NCBI RefSeq assembly: GCF_900129325.1
Contig: NZ_FQUP01000004.1
Coordinates: forward strand, 248,001 to 312,000
Direction of reading: 5' to 3'
Length of the DNA stretch: 64,000 nucleotides
Source of the DNA: Kaistia soli DSM 19436
GTDB lineage: Bacteria; Pseudomonadota; Alphaproteobacteria; Rhizobiales; Kaistiaceae
Position 1 is the stretch's first letter; every line of letters begins with the position of its first letter. Under the pieces are notes generated by a model. That model had not been told where the DNA came from. It saw nothing but the letters and a program-made list of their open reading frames with translations, and made no database searches. Of this stretch, positions 1 through 8,174 are shown in pieces. Position numbers and translations under genes: made by a program.

Positions 1-211
1 GCCGATCCCGGCCTGTGATCCACTCGCCATCCACGACGAGCTCTATCGCGACTATGGCATCGAAATTCCTGTCTTCGAATGGCAAGGACACCATATCGCG
101 CGATTGTCGTGCCAGGGCTATAATACCCGCGAACAGATGGATCTGCTGGTGCGCGCGCTCGGTGATTTGCTGGCGCAGCGACAGCCGCGCAGGAAGCAAA
201 GCCAAGGGTGA
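1..211 (+). CDS. Class V aminotransferase / isopenicillin-N epimerase-like, C-terminal fragment
   Basis: The open frame runs from the window edge (codons begin at base 2) to a TGA at 209-211 and gives about 69 residues. The end resembles the small C-terminal domain of PLP-dependent class V aminotransferases of the isopenicillin-N epimerase/cysteine desulfurase type, with the segment ARLSCQGYNTREQMDLLVRA, where a Ser/Asn-Thr turn is followed by an amphipathic helix. The catalytic lysine lies outside the window, so the substrate cannot be judged. The stop overlaps the GTG start of the next gene by four bases, which suggests translational coupling with the FadR-type regulator. The fold assignment is fairly safe; the exact enzyme is not. 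Confidence 0.7.
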   Translation, partial: PIPACDPLAIHDELYRDYGIEIPVFEWQGHHIARLSCQGYNTREQMDLLVRALGDLLAQRQPRRKQSQG

Positions 212-969
212 CTCCCATCGACGACCTCCTGATCGAGCCCGGCCGCCGCGATGCGGTCGAGTATCTCGAACGCATCAACACGACGACGCGTGGCGTCGCC
301 GTGCTCGATGCCCTGGCGGAGATGATCGAGCGCGCCGGCCTTGGGGTCGGCGATCGCATTCCGCCCGAGCTTTCGCTCGCCGAGAAGCTCGGGGTTGGCC
401 GCACGACGATCCGCGAGGCGCTGAACCGCTGGGAAGGTCTCGGCATCATCCGCCGCCGTCGTGGCGCCGGCACTTTCCTCGTGGCGCGCGTGCCCTCGTC
501 GCGGGGCCACGCCCCGACCATGATCCGCCTCGAAGGCGAGGCGCTGCTCCGTCTCATGGAGGTGCGGCGCGCGCTCGAACGCGAGGTCGTGCGCAAGGCA
601 ACGATGAATGCCCACACCGCGCAGCGGCGTCAGATCTCGCGCCTTTGCGATGTCCTGATCGACGATGTCGATGCACGCCGTCCGTGGCGCAAGGCCGACG
701 CCGCGTTTCATGGCGCGATCTACGAGGCGTCCGGCAACCCGATGTTCGGACAGATCCTGCTTAGCCTCGATCACGCGCTTGAGCGCTCGGCGGAGTCGCC
801 GTTCGGCCGCGACGGCTTCGGCATCGCGTCGTTCCCGCCGCACCGTACTCTGGCCGATGCCATCCTCGACAGCGACGTCGAGGCGGCCGTCGCGGCGATC
901 AACCAGATCCTCGACATCGTCGAGGGCGAGATCCGCGCCGTCATCGCGGGCGACCCGTCGCTCGCCTGA
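208..969 (+). CDS. GntR family (FadR-type) transcriptional regulator
   Basis: This 253-residue protein has a winged-helix GntR domain at about residues 30-92 (LAEKLGVGRTTIREALNRWE is the recognition region, GAGTFLV the wing) and an all-helical FCD ligand domain at about 105-240. FCD domains usually bind carboxylates or sugar acids at a metal site, so the regulator probably senses an organic acid. The start is a GTG inside the GTGA overlap with the upstream aminotransferase gene, so the two are likely co-transcribed. It converges on the GH38 operon. Its target is unknown: it could control the aminotransferase operon to the left or the enolase-superfamily sugar-acid enzyme to the right. Confidence 0.9.
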   Translation: MTPIDDLLIEPGRRDAVEYLERINTTTRGVAVLDALAEMIERAGLGVGDRIPPELSLAEKLGVGRTTIREALNRWEGLGIIRRRRGAGTFLVARVPSSRGHAPTMIRLEGEALLRLMEVRRALEREVVRKATMNAHTAQRRQISRLCDVLIDDVDARRPWRKADAAFHGAIYEASGNPMFGQILLSLDHALERSAESPFGRDGFGIASFPPHRTLADAILDSDVEAAVAAINQILDIVEGEIRAVIAGDPSLA

Positions 970-970
970 G

Positions 971-997
971 GCGCCCCCGCCTAAGCGGCGGGAGCGC
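971..997. terminator. Inverted repeat between convergent genes, possible terminator
   Basis: Arms at 971-981 and 987-997 pair with one mismatch (C975 against A993) around a 5-base loop. The hairpin sits just after the stop of the GntR gene and before the stop of the convergent GH38 gene. No T-run follows on either side, so it may act as a Rho-assisted or bidirectional terminator. Confidence 0.4.
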
Positions 998-1008
998 TCG
1001 TGCTTCGG

Positions 1009-3612
1009 TCAGGATGTCACGACGACACGCGTCCAGGCGCGCGGTCCGACCGTAAACCGCAGCTCGCCATTCGCCACTGCGACATCCTCGATCACCGCGC
1101 CCGAAAGCGATGTCCGCTTGGCCGCCGCTGGCGCCATGCGCCCGGCGCGGATGCGTGCCTCGGTGGCTTGATCGTCCGGATTGAGGAAGGTCAGCGCGAC
1201 GCCGCCGTCGGCCGGCTCGAGCCGTGTCAGCATGAGCGGACCGGCATCGATGTCGAGAAGCTGGCCGCGCTCCGCCGCCAGCGGGCCACGCTCGGCATAA
1301 ACATGCGCGGCAAGCGGTTGGGTATAGGCGAGTGCCGCCTGCACGGCAGCACCGAGCGGACGGCCGGACCCCGGCAGCAGCGTGAATCGGAAGCTGAAGC
1401 GGCCGCCCTGGTCGGCCTGGAAATTGGTCGACCAATAATTGTTGGTGAGCCAGGCATTCAGAATGGGCGCCGGCCGCACAACGCTGCCATCAGGTTCCCG
1501 CCAGCGCCCGAAGGTGAAGCCGCCGACCTGCCACAGCGGCGCGTCCGGCGTCGCCACGGTGAGGTCGGCGTTGCCGTCGGCGATGCGGATATAGCGCTGT
1601 GTGGTGATGTAGTGCCGGCTGGCGAAGGGAAGTTGTTCGTCGTCCAGCCGGACATTGGCGCCTGCCGTTTCATAGTCGCAGTGCCAGGCGCCGGCGAGGC
1701 GAACGGGAAGCGGCAGATAAATCCCGTGCGGCGACGCCAACGGCGCCTTGTCGACGATCGCCTCACATTCGAGCGCCGCCTGATCGGCGACCAGCCGCCA
1801 GACCACCGTGACGCGATCGCCGGTGGAAAAGGTGAAGCTCTGACGGATCTCAGCCCGGCCCTGCCCCGTGATCGCCTCAGCGTCCTCCGAGACCTTGCCC
1901 GCCTCCCGCACCGCGGACCAATCGGTATGCCAGGATTTGTTCCACTCGGCCGCTTCCACGTCGACACGGTCGAAGATCGCCTCACGTGTTCCGCCCTCCG
2001 GCCGCTCGAGCACCGGCACGCCGAAGGTGACACCCTCCGCCTTGCCGACATAATCGATACCGTCGAGCGTCAATGACGTCAGCCCGCCGGCCGGATCGAT
2101 CTCGGCGCGAAGACGCCCATTCGAAAGGACCATGCTGTCCGCAGTCGGCGAAGCGGCGGCTCGAACACTTGCCGCAGATACGCTGAGATAGCCGAGCGCC
2201 GGAAGCTCGAACGGCTCGGTCCAGATCGCATGCCGGTCGGGCAAGTCGGAAAAGATCACGTCCTGGCGCTGGACACGATGCGAGGACGGTCCATGGGGAA
2301 CGATCGCCTCGATCCCGAAGCCATCCCTGACCTCGCTGACGCCACCGACCGGCGGCAGAAGCGGCAGCTTCACCGACTGCCGCACGGCGAAGGGATGCGG
2401 ATTATAGACAAGGAGCCGCGGCTCTTCGCCGCCGATCTCGCCGGCCAGCCTCTCCAATCCGTCGCGACGGAGCATGCGGGCGATGCTCGCCCCCTCCGGC
2501 GCCAGAGCGAGCTTCAGAAGCTGCTGAGTCCGCGTCTCCGGCGAAAACGGCTGGTTGATCGATCGATCGGCCCCCCAGGTATGCTCGGCATAGAGCCCGA
2601 GCGCCCGCCGCGCCGCTTCGAACAATTCGTCCTCGCGCTTCAGCGTCGCGCCGGGCACGAAGGCGCGCAGCCCCTCGGCGGCGGCGAGGTCGCGCTGGCC
2701 TTGCAGCGCCTGGCGCGTTTCCTGCGCCGTGCTGCCGGCGCCGAAATTCCACCAGTCCGTCCAGTCGCCGCGCATCAGCGGCAAGGTGTCGAGCGGTTCG
2801 TCGCGCAGCCGGTCGAAGAACTCGGAGATGGTGACGAAGCGGAGGCGCACCGCCGGATCGGTCGCGTTGAAGCGGCGGATAAATTCCGGCAGGGCACGCT
2901 GCGGCGCGCCGTTGTCATGATAGCGGATATTGGTAATCTGCATCATCAGGAAGGGATGCGGATAGCCCCGCTCCTCCCAGCTCTTCGCCCATTGCGGCAC
3001 GCGGACCAGCGCCTCGTCGAAATCGACGGGAACGCGCATGCCACGGTCGCTGGTGACGCCATAGATGAAGCCATTATAGGCGATGATCTCGCGGCCAGCG
3101 GGCGACTGCCAGCGGAAAGCGCGCGGCCAGGGCCGCAGCGCATGGCCGAAATGCTCGTTGATCGCCATCGAAATGCCGCTGATGCCATGGTCGAGCAGCG
3201 CATCGACCATGCCCCAGGGCAGGCCGTTGACATCGGTATTCATCGCCGAGCGGACGGGAATGCCGAGGTCGCGGAAAAACTGGATCGGCTTCAGGACGTC
3301 GAGCGCCATGGAATGATCCATCAGCGGCGTCATGTGCCACTGCATGCCGGCCACCTCGAACTGACCGCGCCTGACGGCAGCAAGGAAGCGATCGCGGTCG
3401 CCGTTCGAGGCTCGGTTCCACCAGTCCATGGTCACGCCGGTAACCTCGCAGGTCCAGCGGAAGCGCGATTCATCGTCGAAATCGGCCGTGTCATCTGCGA
3501 TGTCGAGCGCCTCGTCGATGAAGCGCCGATGCAGCTCCATCACCACAGGCTGCGGGTGCGTGTAGCCAATGTCGGTGTGCGAATGATGGACGAACAGAAT
3601 TTCCCTGATCAT
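1009..3612 (-). CDS. Glycoside hydrolase family 38 (alpha-mannosidase-like)
   Basis: The 867-residue protein begins with the GH38 zinc motif HSHTDIG (His12, Asp14). Asp127 in SAMNTDVNGLPWG is placed as the catalytic nucleophile, and EHTWGADRS near residue 345 supplies the last zinc-ligand His. GH38 enzymes cleave alpha-mannosides with retention of configuration. No signal peptide is visible, so it acts in the cytoplasm, presumably on imported oligosaccharides. It is the last gene of the minus-strand operon that also holds the enolase-superfamily enzyme, a CUT1 importer and a second GH38 gene. The two GH38 proteins are paralogues with the same motif order, so they may split different linkages. 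The substrate need not be a simple mannoside. Confidence 0.85.
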   Translation of the reverse strand: MIREILFVHHSHTDIGYTHPQPVVMELHRRFIDEALDIADDTADFDDESRFRWTCEVTGVTMDWWNRASNGDRDRFLAAVRRGQFEVAGMQWHMTPLMDHSMALDVLKPIQFFRDLGIPVRSAMNTDVNGLPWGMVDALLDHGISGISMAINEHFGHALRPWPRAFRWQSPAGREIIAYNGFIYGVTSDRGMRVPVDFDEALVRVPQWAKSWEERGYPHPFLMMQITNIRYHDNGAPQRALPEFIRRFNATDPAVRLRFVTISEFFDRLRDEPLDTLPLMRGDWTDWWNFGAGSTAQETRQALQGQRDLAAAEGLRAFVPGATLKREDELFEAARRALGLYAEHTWGADRSINQPFSPETRTQQLLKLALAPEGASIARMLRRDGLERLAGEIGGEEPRLLVYNPHPFAVRQSVKLPLLPPVGGVSEVRDGFGIEAIVPHGPSSHRVQRQDVIFSDLPDRHAIWTEPFELPALGYLSVSAASVRAAASPTADSMVLSNGRLRAEIDPAGGLTSLTLDGIDYVGKAEGVTFGVPVLERPEGGTREAIFDRVDVEAAEWNKSWHTDWSAVREAGKVSEDAEAITGQGRAEIRQSFTFSTGDRVTVVWRLVADQAALECEAIVDKAPLASPHGIYLPLPVRLAGAWHCDYETAGANVRLDDEQLPFASRHYITTQRYIRIADGNADLTVATPDAPLWQVGGFTFGRWREPDGSVVRPAPILNAWLTNNYWSTNFQADQGGRFSFRFTLLPGSGRPLGAAVQAALAYTQPLAAHVYAERGPLAAERGQLLDIDAGPLMLTRLEPADGGVALTFLNPDDQATEARIRAGRMAPAAAKRTSLSGAVIEDVAVANGELRFTVGPRAWTRVVVTS

Positions 3613-3653
3613 CGGGCGCTCCGGTCAATCTAAGATGGAATGGATGTTCGATT

Positions 3654-4892
3654 TCAGCGCGGGAGACGGCCGCCCTTCCGGGGGTCGGCATAGTTCGTCT
3701 CGGGCATGACGCAGTACCAGTCAGGCCGCCCCGGATCGCGGTCGTAGAGATAGCCGCCCATCTCGCGATAATAGGCCGCGTATTGGGCGAGCTTGTCGCG
3801 ATCGAGTTCGACGCCGAGGCCCGGCCCCTTGGGCAATGCGATCTTGCCGTCCTTGTAGGCGAGCTTGCCACCCGCGATAACGTCATCGGTCAGGTGGTGG
3901 TAATGCGCGTCCGCGGCGAAGCCGAGATTGGGCAGCGCAGCGCCGAGATGCAGCATCGACGCGAGCTGGATGCCGAGTTCGCCCGAGGAATGCACCGAAG
4001 CGCCATACTGGAACGTCTCCAGCACCGTGCCCGCCTTATGCGCCTGCCGAAGACCACCCCAAAATGTCGTGTCGAGCAGCACGACATCGACCGCTTCGAG
4101 GCGAATATTGGCGGCGAGCTGTTCGAAATTCACGACCACCGTGTTGGTCGCGGTCGGGATATCGATCGCCTTGCGCAGCCGCCGCATGCCCTCGAGGCCC
4201 CAGGTCGGGTCCTCGAAATAGTCGTTGTTGAGGTTGCCGATCGCCTTGGCGACGCGAATTGCCTCCTCGACGGTCCAGACGCTGTTCGGGTCGAGCCTGA
4301 GCTTCGCTTCGGGAAAGGCCTCGCCAAGCGCCTGCATCACCTCGATGTCATGCCCGGGCGGGAAAACGCCGCCCTTCAGCTTGTGCACCGTGAAGCCGTA
4401 GCGCGCGACGAGATCCTTGGCGTGGGTCACGATCTCGTCCGGTGTCGTCTCGCCGCCGAGACCGGTCTTCTCGTCGCGGTAGCGATAGAAGATGTAGCTC
4501 GCGAACGGGATCTCCTCGCGCAGCGACCCGCCGATGAGATCGCAGGCGCGAATACCGAGAAACTTGCCCGCGACATCCATGCAGGCCATCTCGATCGCCG
4601 CATGCAGCTGCAGCCGGTTGTTATAGAGCGAGGCGGTCGGGTTCATGATCTTCCACCGCAGCTGTTCGAGCTGCAGCGGATCGTGCCCGACCAGATAGGG
4701 CTTGAGGCCCGCGATCGCGGCCTCGGCCGACTGCCCGCCGCCGCCGAGCTCGCCGAGGCCGATGAGCCCCGCGTCGGTCTCCACCTCGACGATGGTTCGC
4801 ACGAAACGGCCCCAATGCGCGCCATTCGAATGGCGCAGCGGTGCTTCGAGCGGGACGGCCACGGTCGTCGCCCTGAGATCGATGATCTTCAT
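3654..4892 (-). CDS. Enolase-superfamily sugar-acid dehydratase, glucarate dehydratase-like
   Basis: A 412-residue mandelate racemase/muconate lactonizing enzyme family member. The active-site order is visible: Lys171-x-Lys173 (HKLKGG), metal ligands Asp201, Glu227 and Asn250 (ATNTVV), and Asp274 with His301 ([10 protein letters not shown]) as a His-Asp dyad. This KxK plus His-Asp layout is that of the glucarate dehydratase subgroup, which removes water from aldaric or aldonic acids. I chose the ATG at 4892 over one nine codons upstream because GAGGGA lies at the right distance before it. Its place between the permeases and a GH38 gene suggests that the imported glycan contains an acidic sugar or is oxidised to one. 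The exact substrate is open. Confidence 0.85.
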   Translation of the reverse strand: MKIIDLRATTVAVPLEAPLRHSNGAHWGRFVRTIVEVETDAGLIGLGELGGGGQSAEAAIAGLKPYLVGHDPLQLEQLRWKIMNPTASLYNNRLQLHAAIEMACMDVAGKFLGIRACDLIGGSLREEIPFASYIFYRYRDEKTGLGGETTPDEIVTHAKDLVARYGFTVHKLKGGVFPPGHDIEVMQALGEAFPEAKLRLDPNSVWTVEEAIRVAKAIGNLNNDYFEDPTWGLEGMRRLRKAIDIPTATNTVVVNFEQLAANIRLEAVDVVLLDTTFWGGLRQAHKAGTVLETFQYGASVHSSGELGIQLASMLHLGAALPNLGFAADAHYHHLTDDVIAGGKLAYKDGKIALPKGPGLGVELDRDKLAQYAAYYREMGGYLYDRDPGRPDWYCVMPETNYADPRKGGRLPR

Positions 4893-4929
4893 GAATGCAT
4901 TTCCCTCGGAACGAAACACCCGCGCGACA

Positions 4930-5778
4930 TCACCGCTCTCCCATCCCGAGCGTCAGGCCGCGGACGAAATAGCGCTGCAGCGCAAGGAACAGGATCAGCG
5001 TCGGCGCACTGCCGACCAGCGTCGCGGCGATTACCGACGGACCGTCGCTGGCGCCATAGACGCCCTGCATGCCGGCCAGCGCGACCATGATCGGCCGAAC
5101 GCTTTCGGACTTCGTCAGCACCAGCCCAAACAAGAGGTCGTTCCAGATCCAGGTAAACTGGATGAGGATGAGCAGGATCAGCGGCGCCCGCGCCATCGGC
5201 ATCATGATGCGCCAGAAGGTCTGCCAGGAGTTGGCGCCATCGAGCGCGGCGGCTTCCTGGACCTGCCATGACACTGTCAGGAAGAAGCCTCGCATGACAA
5301 ACATGCAGAACGGGATGGTGATCGCGACATAGAAGGCGATGATGCCGATCCGCGTGTCGTAGAGCCCAGTGTCGAGATAGAGATTGAACAGCGGGATCAG
5401 ATACATTTGGAACGGGAAGATGGTGCCGCTATAGATCAGCAGGAACCAGAACATTCCCTGCGGGATGCGCAGCCGTACGATGCCATAGGCGGCCATCGCG
5501 GCGAGAATGACCGAGATCACCGAGGCGACGACGCCGTAGATCGCGCTGTTGACGAAGCCGGACGCCATGCCCTTCGCCCAAGCACGGGCAATGTTGTCGA
5601 AGAGGTGGAAAGACTGCGGCAGCGCCAGCGTCGAGGTGCTCGAGAATTCGATGGGCGTCTTGAACGCGCTCATGATCAAAAGAGCGATCGGCAATACCCA
5701 GAACACCGTGAGGATCAGCGCAGAGGTGAACCGCGCCTCACGGACGACGCCGGTCGTCTCGCCGATTTCAGCGCTCAT
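4930..5778 (-). CDS. CUT1 sugar ABC transporter permease, MalG-type
   Basis: The 282-residue inner-membrane protein has about six hydrophobic helices and the cytoplasmic EAA loop ([20 protein letters not shown]), which contacts the ATPase subunit. It resembles MalG/UgpE permeases, which pass sugars from a periplasmic binding protein into the cell. The ATG overlaps the stop of the upstream permease gene by four bases, so translation is coupled. The open frame continues far upstream of this ATG, but that extension runs antisense-like through the next gene and was rejected. No ATPase gene occurs in this operon. Confidence 0.93.
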   Translation of the reverse strand: MSAEIGETTGVVREARFTSALILTVFWVLPIALLIMSAFKTPIEFSSTSTLALPQSFHLFDNIARAWAKGMASGFVNSAIYGVVASVISVILAAMAAYGIVRLRIPQGMFWFLLIYSGTIFPFQMYLIPLFNLYLDTGLYDTRIGIIAFYVAITIPFCMFVMRGFFLTVSWQVQEAAALDGANSWQTFWRIMMPMARAPLILLILIQFTWIWNDLLFGLVLTKSESVRPIMVALAGMQGVYGASDGPSVIAATLVGSAPTLILFLALQRYFVRGLTLGMGER

Positions 5779-6701
5779 TGACGTGCCTCCTGTTCGAGGA
5801 CGGAGCGGAGATAGAAGTAGGAGAAGGCAAGCGCAACGACCGAGATGACCACCGCTATGGCGGCGCTGTAGCCCTGCTTGAACAGGATGAAACCCTCGCG
5901 ATACATCGTGACGGCGAGCGTCTCGGAGGCGCGGCCGGGGCCGCCCTGCGTCATCACCCAAATCAGGTCGAACACCTTGAAGCCGTTGACGATGGCGAGC
6001 AGGGTCGTGATGACGACATAGGGCATCAGCATCGGCAGGATGATGCGTCGGACGAGGTTCCAGCCCGTGCAACCCTCGATTTTCGCCGCCTCGATCGGTT
6101 CGGGGGGGAGCCCCTGCAGGCCGACCAGGAACAGCATCATGTTGAGGCCGGTCTGCTGCCAGGTATAGGTCGCGATCATCGCGAATGTGTTGGTCGGCAC
6201 GTCGAACAGCCAGCGGCTTGCAAGGCCCGAAAGGCCGATGCCGCGCAGGATCATGTTCAGGATGCCGTTGTCGTAGTTGAAGACGAAGCTGAACAGGATG
6301 CCGGCTGCGGCAGCCGAGATCGTCGCCGGAAGATAAATCACCGTCTTGAAGAATCCGCCCCAGCGCACGCGACTGAAGGCGAGTGCGAAGACGAGGCCAA
6401 GCGTCACGGGGAAGATCACCGCCGCGACGGTCCAGATCACCGTGTTGCGCAGCGACAGCAGGAAATGCGGGTCGGCGAAGAGGTCGCGGAAGTTGTCGAG
6501 CCCGGCAAAGGTCGGGTCGGAGATGCCGTCGAAATGGGTGAGGCTCCGCCAGGCGGTCAGGACCATCGGATAGAGCAGGAACGCCGCCACGAACAGCGCT
6601 GCCGGCAGCACATAGAGATAGGGCACCACGAGTTGCCTGAGCGGTCGGCCGGCCGGGCGTCGGATGAGCGGCGCGGCGGTGTGGTCGAGGGTTGCGGTCA
6701 T
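5775..6701 (-). CDS. CUT1 sugar ABC transporter permease, MalF-type
   Basis: A 308-residue membrane protein with six predicted helices and an EAA loop (EAAKIEGCTGWNLVRRIILP), typical of MalF/UgpA permeases. The start at 6701 is supported by AGGAGA six to eleven bases upstream; an in-frame ATG 13 codons earlier has no comparable site. It pairs with the permease downstream through an ATGA overlap. The preceding binding-protein gene ends about 145 bases upstream, and the gap contains a strong hairpin (6789-6820), which may lower permease expression relative to the binding protein. Confidence 0.93.
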   Translation of the reverse strand: MTATLDHTAAPLIRRPAGRPLRQLVVPYLYVLPAALFVAAFLLYPMVLTAWRSLTHFDGISDPTFAGLDNFRDLFADPHFLLSLRNTVIWTVAAVIFPVTLGLVFALAFSRVRWGGFFKTVIYLPATISAAAAGILFSFVFNYDNGILNMILRGIGLSGLASRWLFDVPTNTFAMIATYTWQQTGLNMMLFLVGLQGLPPEPIEAAKIEGCTGWNLVRRIILPMLMPYVVITTLLAIVNGFKVFDLIWVMTQGGPGRASETLAVTMYREGFILFKQGYSAAIAVVISVVALAFSYFYLRSVLEQEARQ

Positions 6702-6788
6702 AACTTTCTCCTGCGCGTCCTCGCGACGGCGCGTCGTCATCGCAAAAGCCCACGCGCCGCGACCTGCGGCTGGCAGACTTGGCGAAGG

Positions 6789-6820
6789 GCCTCGCGCCGG
6801 CCGGACGACCGGCGCGAGGC
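6789..6820 (-). promoter_or_regulatory. Intercistronic hairpin after sugar-binding-protein gene
   Basis: Perfect 12-base arms (GCCTCGCGCCGG at 6789-6800, complement at 6809-6820) flank an 8-base loop. It starts 26 bases after the stop of the binding-protein gene and lies before the permease gene. There is no T-run, so partial termination or protection of the upstream mRNA end is more likely than full termination. Confidence 0.7.
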
Positions 6821-6846
6821 TTCAGGCACCACATGGCGCCGCGGAA

Positions 6847-8094
6847 CTACTGCGGATGGGCTGCCCAATACTTGTCGGCGAGCGCCTGCAGGTTCTGCTG
6901 GACCTGCGCCGCCGTGTCGGGGTGCAGCATGAAGTTGCCGAGCTCATCGACGGCGGCCTCGGCGATCTCCGGCGGCGTCGCCTCCCAGAACCGGTTGATC
7001 GAGGTGTAGCCGCCGTCATTGATCTCCTTGACGAGATTGGCGATCAGCGGCGACTTCGCCTTGACGTCCTTGTTGATCGGCGGGAAGTCCTGCGCATCGA
7101 CCCAGGCCTGCTGGGCCTTTGCCGACATCCAGTAATCCGCGACCTTGAGGGCGTCGTCCTTCTGCGAGGATGCCGAGGCGATGAGCAGCGGGCCGGCTTC
7201 GAAGATCACCGATTTCGACAAGTCCGGCTTCTCGTTCGGCATGATGAACGCGCCGAGATCATTGGCGTCGAGACCGGACTGGACGATCGTCGTCGCATAC
7301 CAGGTGCCGACGAGTATCATGCCGAGCTTGCCCTGCGCCAGTTGCCCGGCCATGGCGTTCGAGCCCGACGTGCCGAAGGCGATCGAGGGGTCGGTGAAAT
7401 AGCCCTTGCCAATCCAGTCGGCCCAGGTCTTGAGCACCGCCGTGACCTCCGGATCGGTGTATTTCGCCTTCCCGCTCATCAGCTTGGCATAGAATTCCGG
7501 ATTGCTGCGCACCAGCAGTTCCTGAAACCAGATGAAGCTCGGCCAACGACCCTCAACGGTCTGGCCGAAGGGCGTGATACCTTTTTCCTTGAGCGTCGCG
7601 GCGACCTTCTCGAGTTCCGCCCAGGTCGTCGGCGGGGTCAGCCCATTCTCGGCGAAGGTCTTCTTGTTGTAGAGAACGACCCAGTAGGCGACGAGGTTCG
7701 GGATGCCGTAGATCTTGCCGTCGAACGTAAAGGCCGAGGCAAGCGACGGGCTCACCAGCCCAGCGTCGGTGTATTTCTTCCAGACATCGCTGACATCGGT
7801 GACGAGCTTGGCGTCAACGAGATCCTTCATGCGATAGCCGGACCACCAGGCGAAGACGCCCGGCGCGCTCGACGTCCGGAGCGCGGCACGCACCGCGGCT
7901 TGGTAGGTGCTGGTGTCGGCATAGGGAACGGGGGTGACCTCGACGCCCGTCGCCTCCTTGGCCGGCCCGAGCACCGTCTTGTAGGCGTCGTTCCAGTTGC
8001 CCTTGTCGTGATAGAAATCGACGCTCTGTGCCAGTGCCGGCGTCGCCAGCATGGCCAGAGACAGGGCCATCAGGCCCAGTTTCCGGATCTTCAT
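6847..8094 (-). CDS. CUT1 extracellular sugar-binding protein
   Basis: This 415-residue family 1 solute-binding protein has a clear Sec signal peptide (MKIRKLGLMALSLAMLATPA followed by LAQ, cleavage after about residue 24). The body shows family features such as YNKKTFAENGL and PPTTWAEL, and the late WVDAQDFPP region. It should capture an oligosaccharide in the periplasm and hand it to the two permeases downstream. The start at 8094 follows GAGGAGGAC at ideal distance; the longer frame has an implausible arginine-rich lead. Flanking GH38 and sugar-acid genes suggest a mannoside-like or acidic glycan. Confidence 0.92.
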   Translation of the reverse strand: MKIRKLGLMALSLAMLATPALAQSVDFYHDKGNWNDAYKTVLGPAKEATGVEVTPVPYADTSTYQAAVRAALRTSSAPGVFAWWSGYRMKDLVDAKLVTDVSDVWKKYTDAGLVSPSLASAFTFDGKIYGIPNLVAYWVVLYNKKTFAENGLTPPTTWAELEKVAATLKEKGITPFGQTVEGRWPSFIWFQELLVRSNPEFYAKLMSGKAKYTDPEVTAVLKTWADWIGKGYFTDPSIAFGTSGSNAMAGQLAQGKLGMILVGTWYATTIVQSGLDANDLGAFIMPNEKPDLSKSVIFEAGPLLIASASSQKDDALKVADYWMSAKAQQAWVDAQDFPPINKDVKAKSPLIANLVKEINDGGYTSINRFWEATPPEIAEAAVDELGNFMLHPDTAAQVQQNLQALADKYWAAHPQ

Positions 8095-8123
8095 TCGACG
8101 TCCTCCTCGTCCTGTCCTGCATT

Positions 8124-8146
8124 CCGGTCCGGCGGTGCCGGATCGG
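8124..8146 (-). promoter_or_regulatory. Hairpin between second GH38 gene and binding-protein gene
   Basis: Ten-base arms at 8124-8133 and 8137-8146 pair with one mismatch or wobble around a 3-base loop. It lies 30 bases upstream of the binding-protein start codon and may be an mRNA processing or stabilising element. No function is proven. Confidence 0.4.
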
Positions 8147-8174
8147 TCCTCCACGTCTCCCGAGCCCTCCCGGC

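Noticed and set aside
1000-2076. Long open frame on the plus strand opposite the GH38 gene
   Set aside because: High GC gives long antisense frames. The protein has no domain and a skewed Arg/Gly/Asp content, while the minus strand carries clear GH38 motifs.
2230-3633. 467-residue plus-strand frame opposite the same GH38 gene
   Set aside because: Same reason: antisense shadow of a gene with catalytic motifs.
3783-5090. 435-residue plus-strand frame opposite the enolase-superfamily gene
   Set aside because: No recognisable motif, and it crosses the boundary of two real genes on the other strand.
4930-6834. A 634-residue open frame across two permease genes
   Set aside because: Only the part from 5778 down codes for a permease. 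The upstream part is proline- and arginine-rich, lies in another frame of a well-supported permease gene and has no domain.
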